DNA from: Cepaea nemoralis
Lineage: Eukaryota; Mollusca; Gastropoda; Stylommatophora; Helicidae
NCBI GenBank assembly: GCA_014155875.1
Contig: JACEFZ010021400.1
Span: forward strand, 1-64,000
Reading direction: 5' to 3'
Length of the DNA: 64,000 nucleotides
Shown here in pieces: positions 46,690 through 58,950 of the stretch. Both the position numbers and the translations under genes were made by a program. Positions within the stretch are counted from its first letter, which is position 1. Every line of letters starts with the position of its first letter. The notes under the pieces were generated by a model. The model was given only the letters and a program-made list of their open reading frames with translations, searched no databases and was not told the DNA's origin.

Positions 46690-47042
46690 GTTACTTTCTA
46701 TTTTAACACTAAATGTATTGTGTTCTTTATTTTCATGAGGTTCCCTATCACCAAGTGCAGGCTGCAGATATGAACTGCTGTTTAATCTCTTCGCTTTATC
46801 TGAACTGAGCAAATGAAAGGTTACACAGCTACAAGTCCAAACAACACCACAAAATGATATAATGACCTACTTGTTCAGCCCCCTTTTTTTGTCTGGGCAT
46901 GTCTACATATTGAAATTACTTATTAATGTGTTATCTATTTCCTTCAAAGATCTGTTCACAGACTATTTTAATTAATTTTATTGTGCTCATAAAATGTCTT
47001 AACAGTTATACACTTATTTCCATTTTCATTTGTTAACGCTAG
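46690..47042. other. Unassigned sequence
   Basis: AT-rich; nothing recognised. Confidence 0.3.
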
Positions 47043-47285
47043 ATTATACAGAGCTGCAGTAGCACAGTGGCTATCTCATTTTCCCATTTGCCTGCTGGTC
47101 AGTTGATCACATGTTCAAATCTCCTTGGAGGTAGGTATTTATTTACCAATTTTTTTCCCCCCAGGCCAACTCATCCTACAATGGGTATCAATGTCCAGGG
47201 AAAGAAACCAATCCACTGAGTGCACAATGTGTCGGCAAATATGAAGCCAGCACCATATACCCAATATGTCTGATGGTGTGACAAG
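47043..47285 (+). mobile_element. SINE-A, sense copy
   Basis: The head GAGCTGCAGTAGCACAGTGG has a perfect A box (TAGCACAGTGG), and CATGTTCAAATC is a diverged B box. The body has TCCTACAATGGGTATCAATG and AGCACCATATACCCAATATG. This copy shows the uninterrupted order used to judge the empty site of the palindromic insertion. Confidence 0.82.
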
Positions 47286-47394
47286 GTGTGGCTTACTTAC
47301 TTTACCTAGTCATGATAATGTTTATTCTCCACTATTTCCAATAACCCTGCTGTGTGATATACAATTCTTCCACCAGCACTGTTCTGTTACCCAA

Positions 47395-47545
47395 TACCTA
47401 GAACTTAATAGTGTTTTTCTAGCCAAATACGTCTATCATAGAACTGAGTATTGTTTTTCTAGTCATATTCTTCTACATTAGTGTTTTTCTAGCCATATAC
47501 TTCTATCATAAAAGTGATAGTGTTATCTATTCATATACTTCTTTC
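47395..47545. repeat. Short degenerate tandem repeat
   Basis: About four units around TAGTGTTTTTCTAGCCATAT and ACTTCTATCATA. Confidence 0.65.
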
Positions 47546-47859
47546 CACCAATGGAATCATGCTAACTCATAATGCCTCCACCTGTCACACTGAAACAGTC
47601 TTCCCATTTGATCAAACAATGTTTAAAAATGTATCTTAACACCAATCTACCTTTCTCTTGGTCTTCCTTTTGCTCTGAAACTTCATAATAGGTTGGATAG
47701 GCTTTGTTGCTGGTAGATGCAGATATCACTGCCAAGATATGCACTATCTTTCTATTCAGGGTTCTATACCTTTTCACACTGCATTTACTGTTTCAAAAAG
47801 CACTCAAATCTACACTATCCTCCTAAATCACACTTTCTTCTTAATTTTGACAGCATTTG

Positions 47860-48415
47860 GAACAGATTTTGCTATCAGCTTACTCTGTTCTCAATCTCAG
47901 AAAAATCTAATTCCTTGCAGCCTGGCAAACAGGTTCAGATCAATATATTTCCTTGCAGCCTGGACAACAGGTTCAGAGTTTGCTGTCAGTTTACACTGTC
48001 GTGAATCTCACAACAATGTATTTCCTTGCAGCCTGGCCTACAGGTTCAGAGTTTGCTGTCAGTTTACTCTGTTCTCAATTTCACAACAATGTATTTCCTT
48101 GCAGCCTGGCCTACAGGTTCAGAGTTTGCTGTCAGCTTACTCTGTTCTCAATCTCAGAACAATGTATATCCTTGCAGACTGGCCACCGGTTCAGAGTTTG
48201 CTGTCAGTTTACTCTGTTCTCAAACTCAGAACAATGTATTTCCTTGCAGACTAGCCGACCGGTTCAGAGTTTGCTGTCAGTTTACTCTGTTCTCAATCTC
48301 AGAACAATGTATTTCCTTGCAGACTGGCCAACCGGTTCAGAGTTTGCTGTCAGTTTACTCTGTTCTCAATCTCAGAACAATGTATTTCTTGCAATCTGGC
48401 CAACAGGTTCTGAGC
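47860..48415. repeat. 73-bp minisatellite
   Basis: About 7.5 units of 71-73 bp: TTCAGAGTTTGCTGTCAGTT, TACTCTGTTCTCAATCTCA, AACAATGTATTTCCTTGCAG. As the unit is not a multiple of three in every copy, all three plus frames stay open for 140-170 codons; I do not take these as genes. Confidence 0.9.
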
Positions 48416-48429
48416 GCTCCCAAACTTCC

Positions 48430-48600
48430 TGGGTGCAGATGGTAGGGTAGTAGGCACATTACCTACACCAGTCAGTTGGATTTAAATATTTACTTTTCAT
48501 TATGAAAACAATGGCAAACTACTGAACCCTAAATTGCAGAGAAAATAAAGTTGGGGTTGATCACAACATGCTACGAAGGACATGCAACTACAGAATGAAA
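48430..48600 (+). mobile_element. SINE-B-like, diverged
   Basis: Contains ACAATGGCAAACTACTGAAC, then AAGGACATGCAACTACAG, parallel to the SINE-B 3' half. The head is unclear. Confidence 0.5.
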
Positions 48601-48622
48601 CTGATATCAAATCAACACTTAC

Positions 48623-48664
48623 CTAGTTTTAACTGCTTGCGTGTGGGTGGCTCATTGGCTGTGT
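48623..48664 (-). CDS. Candidate 42-nt microexon of an unidentified gene
   Basis: On the minus strand a pyrimidine-rich acceptor (TTTCCTGTATTTCAG) ends just before 48664. A consensus donor GTAAGTG (48622-48616) follows at the other side. The 42 nt between are divisible by three. One frame is open, encoding ANEPPTRKQLKL flanked by split codons; the other two have stops. The hydrophilic, basic peptide would suit an alternatively spliced insert. It lies between minisatellites in an otherwise gene-free region. No neighbouring exon was found, so chance occurrence is possible. Confidence 0.4.
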
Positions 48665-49060
48665 CTGAAATACAGGAAATATCAAGATATGACAAACTAG
48701 GTGATATATAAACATAACTGATCAAGATGTGATAAATGACGTGACACATCAACAGAAATAATCAAGATATGACAATCGAGCTGATTTATAAACAGAAATT
48801 ATCAAGATGTGATAAATGTGGTGATATATAAACAGAAATAATCAAAATATGATACATGAGATTATATATAAGCAGATACCAAGATATGATAAATGATGTG
48901 ATATAAAAAGAAATGATCAAGGTATGATAAATGAGGTGACATATAAACAGAAATAATCAAAATATGATAAATGAGATGACTTAAGAAATGAGGCGATATA
49001 CAAACAGAAAATATTATGGCATGATAAATGAGGTGATATATAAACATAAATGATCAAAAT
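48665..49060. repeat. AT-rich minisatellite, about 43 bp
   Basis: About nine degenerate units with AAATGAGGTGATATATAAAC and AGAAATAATCAAGATATGAT. Confidence 0.8.
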
Positions 49061-49376
49061 AATTCAAATTCTAAGGCCTCAAAAATCAGGTGCCTGAAAG
49101 TATTCTGGGATGAACTGACCACATCACCCATCAAGTGCCATTTCACCCAGAAATTACAAGCCTAACACCACAACATCAACATAGAAACAACAACAGCAAG
49201 AAAACGGGGACCATTACCCATCTACTGATTCCTAAATTAGCTAAGATACTTGTGCTGAACTTTGCCATGATATACAGACAGTTGGCATTCTTCTTCTTTC
49301 ACCCTGTATCCCCCATTACTGTTTGTTGTTGTTTGCCCGTCAAGAATGATGATGACCATTCACTTCATCCAGTGGG

Positions 49377-49895
49377 GTTGAAAGTATGCAGCCGTGAGTT
49401 CTAAGATGGCTGATAAGGCCTATTTTGGCTCAAAATGTTCTTTGACAATGTGGGCAAAGAATGCTTGATGTTCCAGGAGGAGGATCTCCTGCAGTGGTTT
49501 TTCTGTCCAGCCTTTTCTTCACAGCTCTAGCAGTCCTGTTTGCTTCACAAGTGACTGCACCCTTGCGTAATGATGTACGCCACGAATTTCTGTCTTTGGC
49601 AGCAGTCTCCCAAGTGTCGTGATGAATTCCAAAAGCTTTTAGTGAGATCTTCAGAGTGTCTTTAAAGCGTTTCCTCTTGCCGCCTTGGGAGCATTTACCA
49701 CAACGCAGCTCGCCAAACAAAAAATTTGTTTAGGGGGCCTGTGATCTGGCATGTGAGTCAAGTGACCAGAACATCGAATCTGAATTCTTCATTAGTAGAG
49801 TGTGGATACTGGGCATGGACGCTCTTTCTAGGACTTCAGTCTCTGGAATCTTGTTTTGCCATTTAATCTTCAATAGTTTCCTCAGGCAGACTGTG
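49377..49895 (-). mobile_element. LINE-1-like C-terminal fragment with zinc finger
   Basis: The minus strand runs RKLLKIKWQNKIPETEVLER, FGELRCGKCSQGGKRKRFKD, AFGIHHDTWETAAKDRNSW, and ends SSILCPHCQRTF, a stop, then AKIGLISHL. It parallels residues 490-626 of the LINE-1 protein at 19134, including the C-x2-C half of the finger. The stop in the finger and frameshifts make it dead. Confidence 0.78.
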
Positions 49896-50080
49896 GAAGT
49901 GATTTAGTTTCCCCCATTAGAGCATAGGTCATCAACCAACTCACCCCAAGCCTTTCTATCCTTAGCTATCCTATGTAGCTTTGTCCATGTCCTCCCCATA
50001 TTTTTCATTTCTATTTCTACTTCTCTTCTCTGTGTGTTTCTAAGTATTCCTCTATTTCCTTTGCCTTGTGCATACCAGAC
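49896..50080 (-). mobile_element. LINE C-terminal fragment
   Basis: The minus strand encodes MKNMGRTWTKLHRIAKDRKA then WGELVDDLCSNGGN, a LINE C-terminal motif (a W-x-L-x-x-x-A-x-D-R-x-x-W pattern) from a different family than its neighbour. Confidence 0.55.
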
Positions 50081-50393
50081 ATATATATATATATATATAT
50101 ATTTATAAAGTAGTTATAATAGTCTCAGGTTTTTTCAGAAACATGCTCACATAGTAACTCTTTCTGTCCTAGAATGTTTTAACAGCAATCCTCTCAGTTT
50201 AGTTACTGTTGCAAACCACTATATCCTAGACAGTTGTTACTCTAACCCAGTCTATAACATGACTTTAACTCATTATGCAGATCAGCCAGACGAGATTAAT
50301 ATCACAGTCCAGGGTGTGGGTCAACAATCTGATCACTTTGGACAGACTTTCATCTTCCTTGTTATTTCATAGTGGTTCAACACAGAAAATAAG

Positions 50394-50640
50394 GGGGGAT
50401 GAGTGGTCTCGAGTTATGGTATCCGCCTCGAGTGCTGGAGGTCCCGGGTTCAAGCTCAGGGATATTTTCATGTGGACTTCTAGTAAAAACATTACCCCTG
50501 GTCTCTGGGTAATGAGACCGGATGCCCATGTGTATTGTTGTGCACGTAAAAAAATCCCTTGGCAGTTGGAAATCGAAAAAGAGTAGCCTAACGGCGCTGC
50601 TCTGACAAAATGTTGAGTTAAAAATCTACCCAAAGTATTT
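50394..50640 (+). mobile_element. SINE-C with conserved central core
   Basis: A tRNA-like head (GATGAGTGGTCTCGAGTTAT, B box CCGGGTTCAAGCTC at 50445-50458) precedes the core GTTGTGCACGTAAAAAAATC, CCTTGGCAGTTGGAAATCG. The core recurs at 40850-40890 reversed. It resembles the conserved central domains shared among invertebrate SINE families; that identity is from memory and not verified. Confidence 0.7.
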
Positions 50641-50884
50641 CAGGATCCTCGCTGGTGCTATGGAGTTCATGCACTGAGTTGAGATTCTCCGGACTCAGGC
50701 TTGAGTTAGGAGTAGAACAGAGCACTTATGGGTTACACCCATGTGCTGTGATGTTGATCCGTCGACTAAACTATAAAATAAGGGACTTCTTTTTCATGCC
50801 ATGAGGCATACTTCCTAAGGAAGAACAGCTTTTATCACCTTAAGGCATATTGGGTATATGGTGCTAGGCTCATATTTTATCAAC

Positions 50885-51645
50885 CACTAGCTGACCCGGC
50901 CCGGCTTCGCCCAGTCCCTGGAGGGGATCTATCTATCTATCAGTCTGTCTGTCTGTCTGCTTGTTTGTCTGTCTGTCTGACCCGGCCCGGCTTCACCCAG
51001 TCCCTGGTGGGGAGCATCTCATTTAATTCATATAAGTAGTCATATAAGCTCCAGTTCCCGACTATCTGTCTATCTGACCCGGCGTGGCTTCGCCCAGCTC
51101 CTGGCGGGGAGCGTCTCATTAAATTCACACAGTAACTTAAAAGAATTTCCTTCCACACACCATCCATTATTTTTAATGAAAACTGTTTTTAATCACCTAC
51201 ATGACTGTAGATAACTTCTTTAAGCATAAAAAGATGAGTTACAATGTTATGCATTATGCATTATTTTTATGAAAACTTGAAAATGCCTTAAAGATTATAT
51301 CATTATTTATTATAACTCATATGTCTGTAAATAACTATAGACAAAGAGTTTATAAATCTTTGAAAACGATGCAACAATATGACTATAAAGTATATAGAAA
51401 TGTTATTAAAAGTTATGCCCCTTGAAATAACTTTTCTAGAGTTAAGTCCCCTCGCTATATAGAAATTATAATGAAAAATGAAATATTAAATTTTAGTAAG
51501 TAAGTAGCCGATTTTACACTAAAAAACTATGACAGAAAGTTGCACAGGAATGAAAAGAAAACGTGTAGAAAATTTCATCTCAATCGGATGGACTGTTAAA
51601 GAACGGACGGACATACAGTGTCTTTTATAGATATAGATAGATTCT
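50885..51645 (+). mobile_element. Non-autonomous element starting CTAGCTGACCCGGC
   Basis: Begins CTAGCTGACCCGGCCCGGCT. The motif GACCCGGC-GGCTTC-CCCAG recurs three times with CTGT microsatellites between. It ends after GGACGGACATACAGTG and short GATA repeats. This start and end resemble a widespread invertebrate non-autonomous retroelement type. Non-coding. Confidence 0.55.
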
Positions 51646-51654
51646 GCACTTTGG

Positions 51655-51825
51655 GGAATGATGTGATCAATATAATGTCGGCTGCCATTGTTCCCCATAC
51701 ATTCCCTGACACCAATTTAGGCAGGGTCTATCCAGAAGTCTTGGTCACTTTTTTGCAGATTTGAACCCATAACCACAAGGCTGGCAGGCAAGTGTTTGGC
51801 CACTACGCTACTGCAGCTCCTCATG
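51655..51825 (-). mobile_element. SINE-A copy
   Basis: GATGTGATCAATATAATGTC to GCTACTGCAGCTCC, SINE-A in reverse. Confidence 0.7.
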
Positions 51826-51849
51826 AGGTGTACTGGGTACTTGGTAATC

Positions 51850-52035
51850 ATCATCATCATCATCAAGTGCCATGTCGATAAGCGTGGGCGGTCATGTTTC
51901 GCCATCTTACACGATCACCAGAGTCATGGATCAGCTCTTGTGTTCTTGTCTCAACCATGCCATGTGAGCAAGCCATCCAGGTATTTACTTCTCTGCCTTC
52001 CCCTTGTTCTTGGTAACAGCTCCATATTTTACAAC
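51850..52035 (-). mobile_element. LINE-3 3' end with (GAT)n tail
   Basis: An (ATC)n stretch at 51848-51864, then the minus-strand ELIHDSGDRVRWRNMTAHAYRH reading (split here as IHDSGDRVRW and MTAHAYRHGT). Confidence 0.75.
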
Positions 52036-52049
52036 CAACCAGCACTTGA

Positions 52050-52245
52050 TGAGTGATGTGGTCAATATCACATAAGCCAGGTTAACTTTCCAGAACATTT
52101 CCTGGTACCCATCTTAGGCTGAGTCAATCTAGGAGCCCAGGCCTGTCAAAAATATTATAGACCTAACAATGGATTGAATCACAGACCACTGGGCCAGAAG
52201 GCTAGCAAACTAGCCACTGTGCTAAAGCAGCTCCCATTCAACCCA
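52050..52245 (-). mobile_element. SINE-A, near full length
   Basis: On the minus strand the head is GGAGCTGCTTTAGCACAGTG with A box TAGCACAGTGG, and the B box GTGATTCAATCC. It ends at GATGTGGTCAATATCACATA read on plus. Confidence 0.82.
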
Positions 52246-53352
52246 GTAGTAGCAGGGTTTATGTCCCAAACTGTCTAGCTGACCCAACCTCATGGATTAT
52301 AGATCAAGGTCATGGATAATTGTCAGTGCTTTTCCAGAAACTATCTGGAGAAAAAATGTGGTGGGAAAGAGGACTAGTCACCATCCTCCATTATATCATA
52401 ACCTGGTAAGTGGGAAAACCTAGCACTGCATTCCTAAAGCAGTATTTGTATATCTTATTTTTCTTCTGCGTTCATCCAGTTTTTTTTTCTTTCCGGACGT
52501 GATTGCGTTGTGCCTGTTTACAGCAGAGCTGCGTTCTTGTGCCGTTAGGCCGACACATCCGACTTCTGCGGGCATTTGTTGACCGGGTTAACCTTCCCGG
52601 GGTATTTGTATATGATAAACTTTACTTCTAAAACCTGATTACTATAAACATAGTTCAATGAAAAAACACTGGTCTAATATATACTTATGTATATGCTTTC
52701 ATTTCATATATACATTACTATTTACTGTGTATGATTAAATGTTTTTCACGCTTTAATTATAGTTTATCACATCTGCAGTGTTATCAAAACAAGAGGATAT
52801 TAAATTCTTATTCTAATGTTTGCATTATTTAATGCCACCTAGTAATCTAACACAGTCACTACTTGGTCAAGGTTACTTTCTCATCCATAAGCTTGGCTTC
52901 TGTGGACTACTTATAGCATTAAGTCAGCAGTTCGTATTCACTTACAGACGGTAAGAAAACCAACACTGTTATCAAAATCAATGTATTGATTTTCCCCCAA
53001 CAATTATGTCCTGATGTATCACCAAAGAAAGAAGACATACACATAACAGATGAAGACATACACATAATAGATGAAAGCAACAAACAAATACCAATACAAG
53101 GCATTAAAACCTCTATCATGTGTTTGAAATGATGATAAGATTTCAATGATAACTGTTGACATCAAGCTGCCAACAACCTGGAGAAACATCAATATTATGA
53201 GACAAATAGGAATATTTCTTTAAAACCTCACAAAAACCTGTAGCAATTAGGAATGAAATCTAGGGCAGAAAAACATAGGCAAGTGGAAAGAAAGTAGGAA
53301 AGGGGAGATTAATGGATTCCGTGATTTCAGTGGGCTGATAAATATTTTACAA
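52246..53352. other. Unassigned sequence in copy 1
   Basis: No gene recognised. A small duplication (AGAAGACATACACATAACAG / GATGAAGACATACACATAAT) lies at 53030-53075. Confidence 0.3.
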
Positions 53353-53650
53353 TTATTTTTCCAGAGCAGAATCACGAGTGACATTAATTTGTTGGTATTG
53401 TTCTTTCCTCTTCAGCTTCTGCCTTTTATTCCCCACTGGAGCATAGTGGCTCAACCTAACCCTCCTATCTGTTGCCATCTCCGGCAGCTGCTTCCACGAT
53501 CCTCCATACCATACACTGCAGTTGCCAGTTCTCTTCTCCGAGTGTTTAGGTCTCTCTCTCTGTTTCTTGTGCCCTGAGGGTTCCAGAGAAGGCTTTATAG
53601 CTATACTATTATACTTTACAGCAATGCTATTATACTTTATACTCATACTA
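53353..53650 (-). pseudogene. Possible LINE C-terminal remnant
   Basis: The minus-strand 97-codon frame encodes RPKHSEKRTGNCSVWYGGSW then MATDRRVRLSHYAPVGNKR. Composition and the DRR-x-x-x-S-H-Y-A arrangement resemble a LINE tail, but the match is weak. Copy 2 is at 58255-58530 with frame-changing indels. Confidence 0.35.
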
Positions 53651-53849
53651 TTAACAGGTTTTCTCAGTCTGTGTCTTGTTCAGGATAAACATCTCCCCTT
53701 CACCTCTTGATTCACTCAAACAGATTTAGATTTCTCCACAAGCTACACACTGATCATAACATTTTACTCCTTCTATTTTGCATAGGCTCCAGTGAATGAG
53801 TATTTACAGTTTAAAGGTAACTATTTATTGGGTCCTAGTGTCAATGTGC

Positions 53850-54060
53850 CGGTCTCCGTGACCTAAAGGCTTGCGAACGCGATTCACGTTCAAAACAAAG
53901 CGGTGGCCGATTTGGCAGCAGACCGTGTCACGCTGGGGTTTTATCATGTTAGTAGGAGCCGGTCATTCATAAAGCAATGGCAAACTACTGAATGCAAAAC
54001 CCGCAGTAAAATGCTGGTGTTGACAGCGACGTACTGTAAGCAGGATATGCAACAACAAAA
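53850..54060 (+). mobile_element. SINE-B-like copy
   Basis: GTGCCGGTCTCCGTGACC head, GTCATTCATAAAGCAATGGC and GTGTTGACAGCGACGTACTG body, A-rich end. Confidence 0.72.
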
Positions 54061-54264
54061 AAGTGGCAATGTGGATCAAGTAGATTTGTTTCGGGGGACC
54101 ATTACCCATCTACTGATTCCAAAATTAGCTAAGATACTTGTGCTGAACTTTGCCATGATATACAGACAGTTGGCATTCTTCTTCTTTCACCCTGTATCCC
54201 CCTTTACTGTTGGTTGTTGTTTGTCCCGTCAAGAATGATGATGACCATTCACTTCATCCAGTGG

Positions 54265-54780
54265 GGTTGAAAGTATGCAGCCGTGAGTTCTAAGATGGCT
54301 GATAAGGCCTATTTTGGCTCAAAATGTTCTTTGACAATGTGGGCAAAGAATGCTTGATGTTCCAGGAGGAGATCTCTGCAGTGGTTTTTCTGTCCAGCCT
54401 TTTCTTCACAGCTCTTGCAGTCCTGTTTGCTTCACACGGTGACTGCACCCTTGCGTAATGATGTACGCCACGAATTTCTGTCTTTGGCAGCAGTCTCCCA
54501 AGTGTCGTGATGAATTCCAAAGCTTTTAATGAGATCTTCAGAGTGTCTTTAAGCGTTTCCTCTTGCCGCCGTGGGAGCATTTACCACAACGCAGCTCGCC
54601 AAACAAAAATTTGTTTTAGGGGGCCTGTGATCTGGCATGTGAGTCAAGTGACCAGAACATCGAATCTGAATTCTTCATTAGTAGAGTGTGGATATGGGCA
54701 TGGACGCTCTTTCTAGGACTTCAGTCTCTGGAATCTTGTTTTGCCATTTAATCTTCAATAGTTTCCTCAGGCAGACTGTG
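54265..54780 (-). mobile_element. LINE-1-like fragment, copy 2
   Basis: Counterpart of 49377-49895, with indels that move the frame (for example GGAGGAGATCTCT for GGAGGAGGATCTCCT). Confidence 0.75.
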
Positions 54781-55274
54781 GAAGTGATTTAGTTTCCCCC
54801 ATTAGAGCATAGGTCATCAACCAACTCACCCCAAGCCTTTCTATCCTTAGCTATCCTATGTAGCTTTGTCCATGTCCCTCCCCATATTTTTCATTTCTAT
54901 TCTCTTCTCTTCTCTGTGTGTTTCTAAGTATTCCTCTATTTCCTTTGCCTTGTGCATACCAGACATATATATATATATATATATTTATAAAGTAGTTATA
55001 ATAGTCTCAGGTTTTTTCAGAAACATGCTCACATAGTAACTCTTTCTGTCCTAGAATGTTTTAACAGCAATCCTCTCAGTTTAGTTACTGTTGCAAACCA
55101 CTATATCCTAGACAGTTGTTACTCTAACCCAGTCTATAACATGACTTTAAACTCATTATGCAGATCAGCCAGACGAGATTAATATCACAGTCCAGGGTGT
55201 GGGTCAACAATCTGATCACTTTGGACAGACTTTCATCTTCCTTGTTATTTCATAGTGGTTCAACACAGAAAATA

Positions 55275-55505
55275 AGGGGGGATGAGTGGTCTCGAGTTAT
55301 GGTATCCGCCTCGAGTGCTGGAGGTCCCGGGTTCAAGCTCAGGGATATTTTTCATGTGGACTTCTAGTAAAAACATTACCCCTGGTCTCTGGGTAATGAG
55401 ACCGGATGCCATGTGTATTGTTGTGCACGTAAAAAAATCCCTTGGCAGTTGGAAATCGAAAAGAGTAGCCTAACGGCGCTGCTCTGACAAAATGTTGAGT
55501 TAAAA
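55275..55505 (+). mobile_element. SINE-C, copy 2
   Basis: Counterpart of 50394-50640. It lacks one C in GATGCC and one A in the GAAAAGAG run. Confidence 0.7.
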
Positions 55506-55767
55506 ATCTACCCAAAGTATTTCAGGATCCTCGCTGGTGCTATGGAGTTCATGCACTGAGTTGAGATTCTCCGGACTCAGGCTTGAGTTAGGAGTAGAAC
55601 AGAGCACTTATGGGTTACACCCATGTGCTGTGATGTTGATCCGTCGACTAAACTATAAAATAAGGGACTTCTTTTTCATGCCATGAGGCATACTTCCTAA
55701 GGAAGAACAGCTTTTATCACCTTAAGGCATATTGGGTATATGGTGCTAGGCTCATATTTTATCAACC

Positions 55768-56525
55768 ACTAGCTGCCCCGGGCCCCGGCTTCGCCCAGTC
55801 CCTGGAGGGGATCTATCTATCTATCAGTCTGTCTGTCTGTCTGCTTGTTTGTCTGTCTGTCTGACCCGGCCGGCTTCACCCAGTCCCTGGTGGGGAGCAT
55901 CTCATTTAATTCATATAAGTAGTCATATAAGCTCCAGTTCCCGACTATCTGTCTATCTGACCCGGCGTGGCTTCGCCCAGCTCCTGGCGGGGAGCGTCTC
56001 ATTAAATTCACACAGTAACTTAAAAGAATTTCCTTCCACACACCATCCATTATTTTTAATGAAAACTGTTTTAATCACCTACATGACTGTAGATAACTTC
56101 TTTAAGCATAAAAAGATGAGTTACAATGTTATGCATTATGCATTATTTTTATGAAAACTTTGAAAATGCCTTAAAGATTATATCATTATTTATTATAACT
56201 CATATGTCTGTAAATAACTATAGACAAAGAGTTTATAAATCTTTGAAAACGATGCAACAATTATGACTATAAAGTATATAGAAATGTTATTAAAAGTTAT
56301 GCCCCTTGAAATAACTTTTCTAGAGTTAAGTCCCCTCGCTATATAGAAATTATAATGAAAAATGAAATATTAAATTTTAGTAAGTAAGTAGCCGATTTTA
56401 CACTAAAAAACTATGACAGAAAGTTGCACAGGAATGAAAAGAAACGTGTAGAAAAATTTCATCTCAATCGGATGGACTGTTAAAGAACGGACGGACATAC
56501 AGTGTCTTTTATAGATATAGATAGA
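55768..56525 (+). mobile_element. CTAGCTG-type element, copy 2
   Basis: Counterpart of 50885-51645; begins CTAGCTGCCCCGGGCCCCGG, altered from copy 1. Confidence 0.55.
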
Positions 56526-56529
56526 TTCT

Positions 56530-57125
56530 GCACTTGGGGAATGATGTGATCAATATAATGTCGGCTGCCATTGTTCCCCATACATTCCCTGACACCAATT
56601 TTAGGCAGGGTCTATCCAGAAGTCTTGGTCACTTTTTTGCAGATTTGAACCCATAACCACAAGGCTGGCAGGCAAGTGTTTGGCCACTACGCTACTGCAG
56701 CTCCTCATGAGGTGTACTGGGTACTTGGTAATCATCATCATCATCATCAAGTGCCATGTCGATAAGCGTGGGCGGTCATGTTTCGCCATCTTACACGATC
56801 ACCAGAGTCATGGATCAGCTCTTGTTTTCTTGTCTCAACCATGCATGTGAGCAAGCCATCCAGGTATTTACTTCTCCTGCCTTCCCCTTGTTCTTGGTAA
56901 CAGCTCCATATTTTACAACCAACCAGCACTTGATGAGTGATGTGGTCAATATCACATAAGCCAGGTTAACTTTCCAGAACATTTCCTGGTACCCATCTTA
57001 GGCTGAGTCAATCTAGGAGCCCAGGCCTGTCAAAAATATTATAGACCTAACAATGGATTGAATCAGAGACCACTGGGCCAGAAGGCTAGCAAACTAGCCA
57101 CTGTGCTAAAGCAGCTCCCATTCAA
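56530..57125 (-). mobile_element. SINE-A, LINE-3 end and SINE-A, copy 2
   Basis: Counterparts of 51655-51825, 51850-52035 and 52050-52245, in the same order at about 56530-56710, 56733-56915 and 56935-57125. A deletion near 56842 (ATGCATGTGAG for ATGCCATGTGAG) shifts the LINE frame. Confidence 0.72.
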
Positions 57126-58734
57126 CCCAGTAGTAGCAGGGTTTATGTCCCAAACTGTCTAGCTGACCCAACCTCATGGATTATAGATCAAGGTCATGGA
57201 TAATTGTCAGTGCTTTTCCAGAAACTATCTGGAGAAAAAATGTGGTGGGAAAGAGGACTAGTCACCATCCTCCATTATATCATAACCTGGTAAGTGGGAA
57301 AACCTAGCACTGCATTCCTAAAGCAGTATTTGTATATCTTAGTTTTCTTCTGCGTTCATCCAGTTTTTTTTCTTTCCGGACGTGATTGCGTTGTGCCTGT
57401 TTACAGCAGAGCTGCGTTCTTGTGCCGTTAGGCCGACACATCCGACTTCTGCGGGCATATTGTTGACCGGGTTAACCTTCCCGGGGTATTTGTATATGAT
57501 AAACTTTACTTCTAAAACCTGATTACTATACACATAGTTCATGAAAAAACACTGGTCTCTAATATATACTTATGTATATGCTTCATTTCATATATACATT
57601 ACTATTACTTGTGTATGATTAAATGTTTTTCACGCTTTAATTATAGTTTATCACATCTGCAGTGTTATCAAAACAAGAGGATATTAAATTCTTATTCTAA
57701 TGTTTGCATTATTTAATGCCACCTAGTAATCTAACACAGTCACTACTTGGTCAAGGTTACTTTCTCATCCATAAGCTTGGCTTCTGTGGACTACTTATAG
57801 CATTAAGTCAGCAGTTCGTATTCACTTACAGACGGTAAGAAAACAACACTGTTATCAAAATCAATGTATTGATTTCCCCCAACAATTATGTCCTGATGTA
57901 TCACCAAAGAAAGAAGACATACACATAACAGATGAAGACATACACATAATAGATGAAAGCAACAAACAAATACCAATACAAGGCATTAAAACCTCTATCA
58001 TGTGTTTGAAATGATGATAAGATTTCAATGATAACTGTTGACATCAAGCTGCCAACAACCTGGAGAAACATCAATATTATGAGACAAATAGGAATATTTC
58101 TTTAAAACCTCACAAAAACCTGTAGCAATTAGGAATGAAATCTAGGGCAGAAAAAACATAGGCAAGTGGAAAGAAAGTAGGAAAGGGGAGATTAATGGAT
58201 TCCGTGATTTCAGTGGGCTGATAAATATTTTACAATTATTTTTCCAGAGCAGAATCACGAGTGACATTAATTTGTTGGTATTGTTCTTTCCTCTTCGCTT
58301 CTGCCTTTTATTCCCCACTGGAGCATAGTGGCTCAACCTAACCCTCCTATCTGTTGCCATCTCCGGACAGCTGCTTCCACTGATCCTCCATACCATACAC
58401 TGCAGTTGCCAGTTCTCTTCTCCGAGTGTTTAGGTCTCTCTCTCTGTTTCTTGTGCCCTGAGGGTTCCAGAGAAGGCTTTATAGCTATACTATTATACTT
58501 TATAGCAATGCTATTATACTTTATACAGTCATACTATTAACAGGTTTTCTCAGTCTGTGTCTTGTTCAGGATAAACATCTCCCCCTTCACCTCTTGATTC
58601 ACTCAAACAGATTTAGATTTCTCCACAAGCTACACACTGATCATAACATTTTACTCCTTCTATTTTGCATAGGCACCAGTGAATGAGTATTTACAGTTTA
58701 TAGGTAACTATTTATTGGGTCCTAGTGTCAATGT
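57126..58734. other. Unassigned sequence in copy 2
   Basis: Same content as 52246-53849, with the possible LINE tail at 58255-58530. No gene. Confidence 0.3.
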
Positions 58735-58950
58735 GCCGGTCTCCGTGGACCTAAAGGCTTGCGAACGCGATTCACGTTCAAAACAAAGCGGTGGCCGATT
58801 TGGCAGCAGACCGTGTCACGCTGGGGTTTTATCATGTTAGTAGGAGCCGGTCATTCATAAAGCAATGGCAAACTACTGAATGCAAAACCTGCAGTAAAAT
58901 GCTGGTGTTGACAGCGACGTACTGTAAGCAGGATATGCAACAACAAAAAA
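58735..58950 (+). mobile_element. SINE-B-like copy, copy 2
   Basis: Counterpart of 53850-54060. Confidence 0.72.

Larger units (their letters stand above)
49206..54093 (+). repeat. 4.88-kb tandem segment, copy 1
   Basis: Starts GGGGACCATTACCC. The same order of features repeats at 54094-58974 with offset 4877-4888. The last 7 bases (TGTTTCG, about 54087-54093) are junction filler not found at the end of copy 2. Confidence 0.92.
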
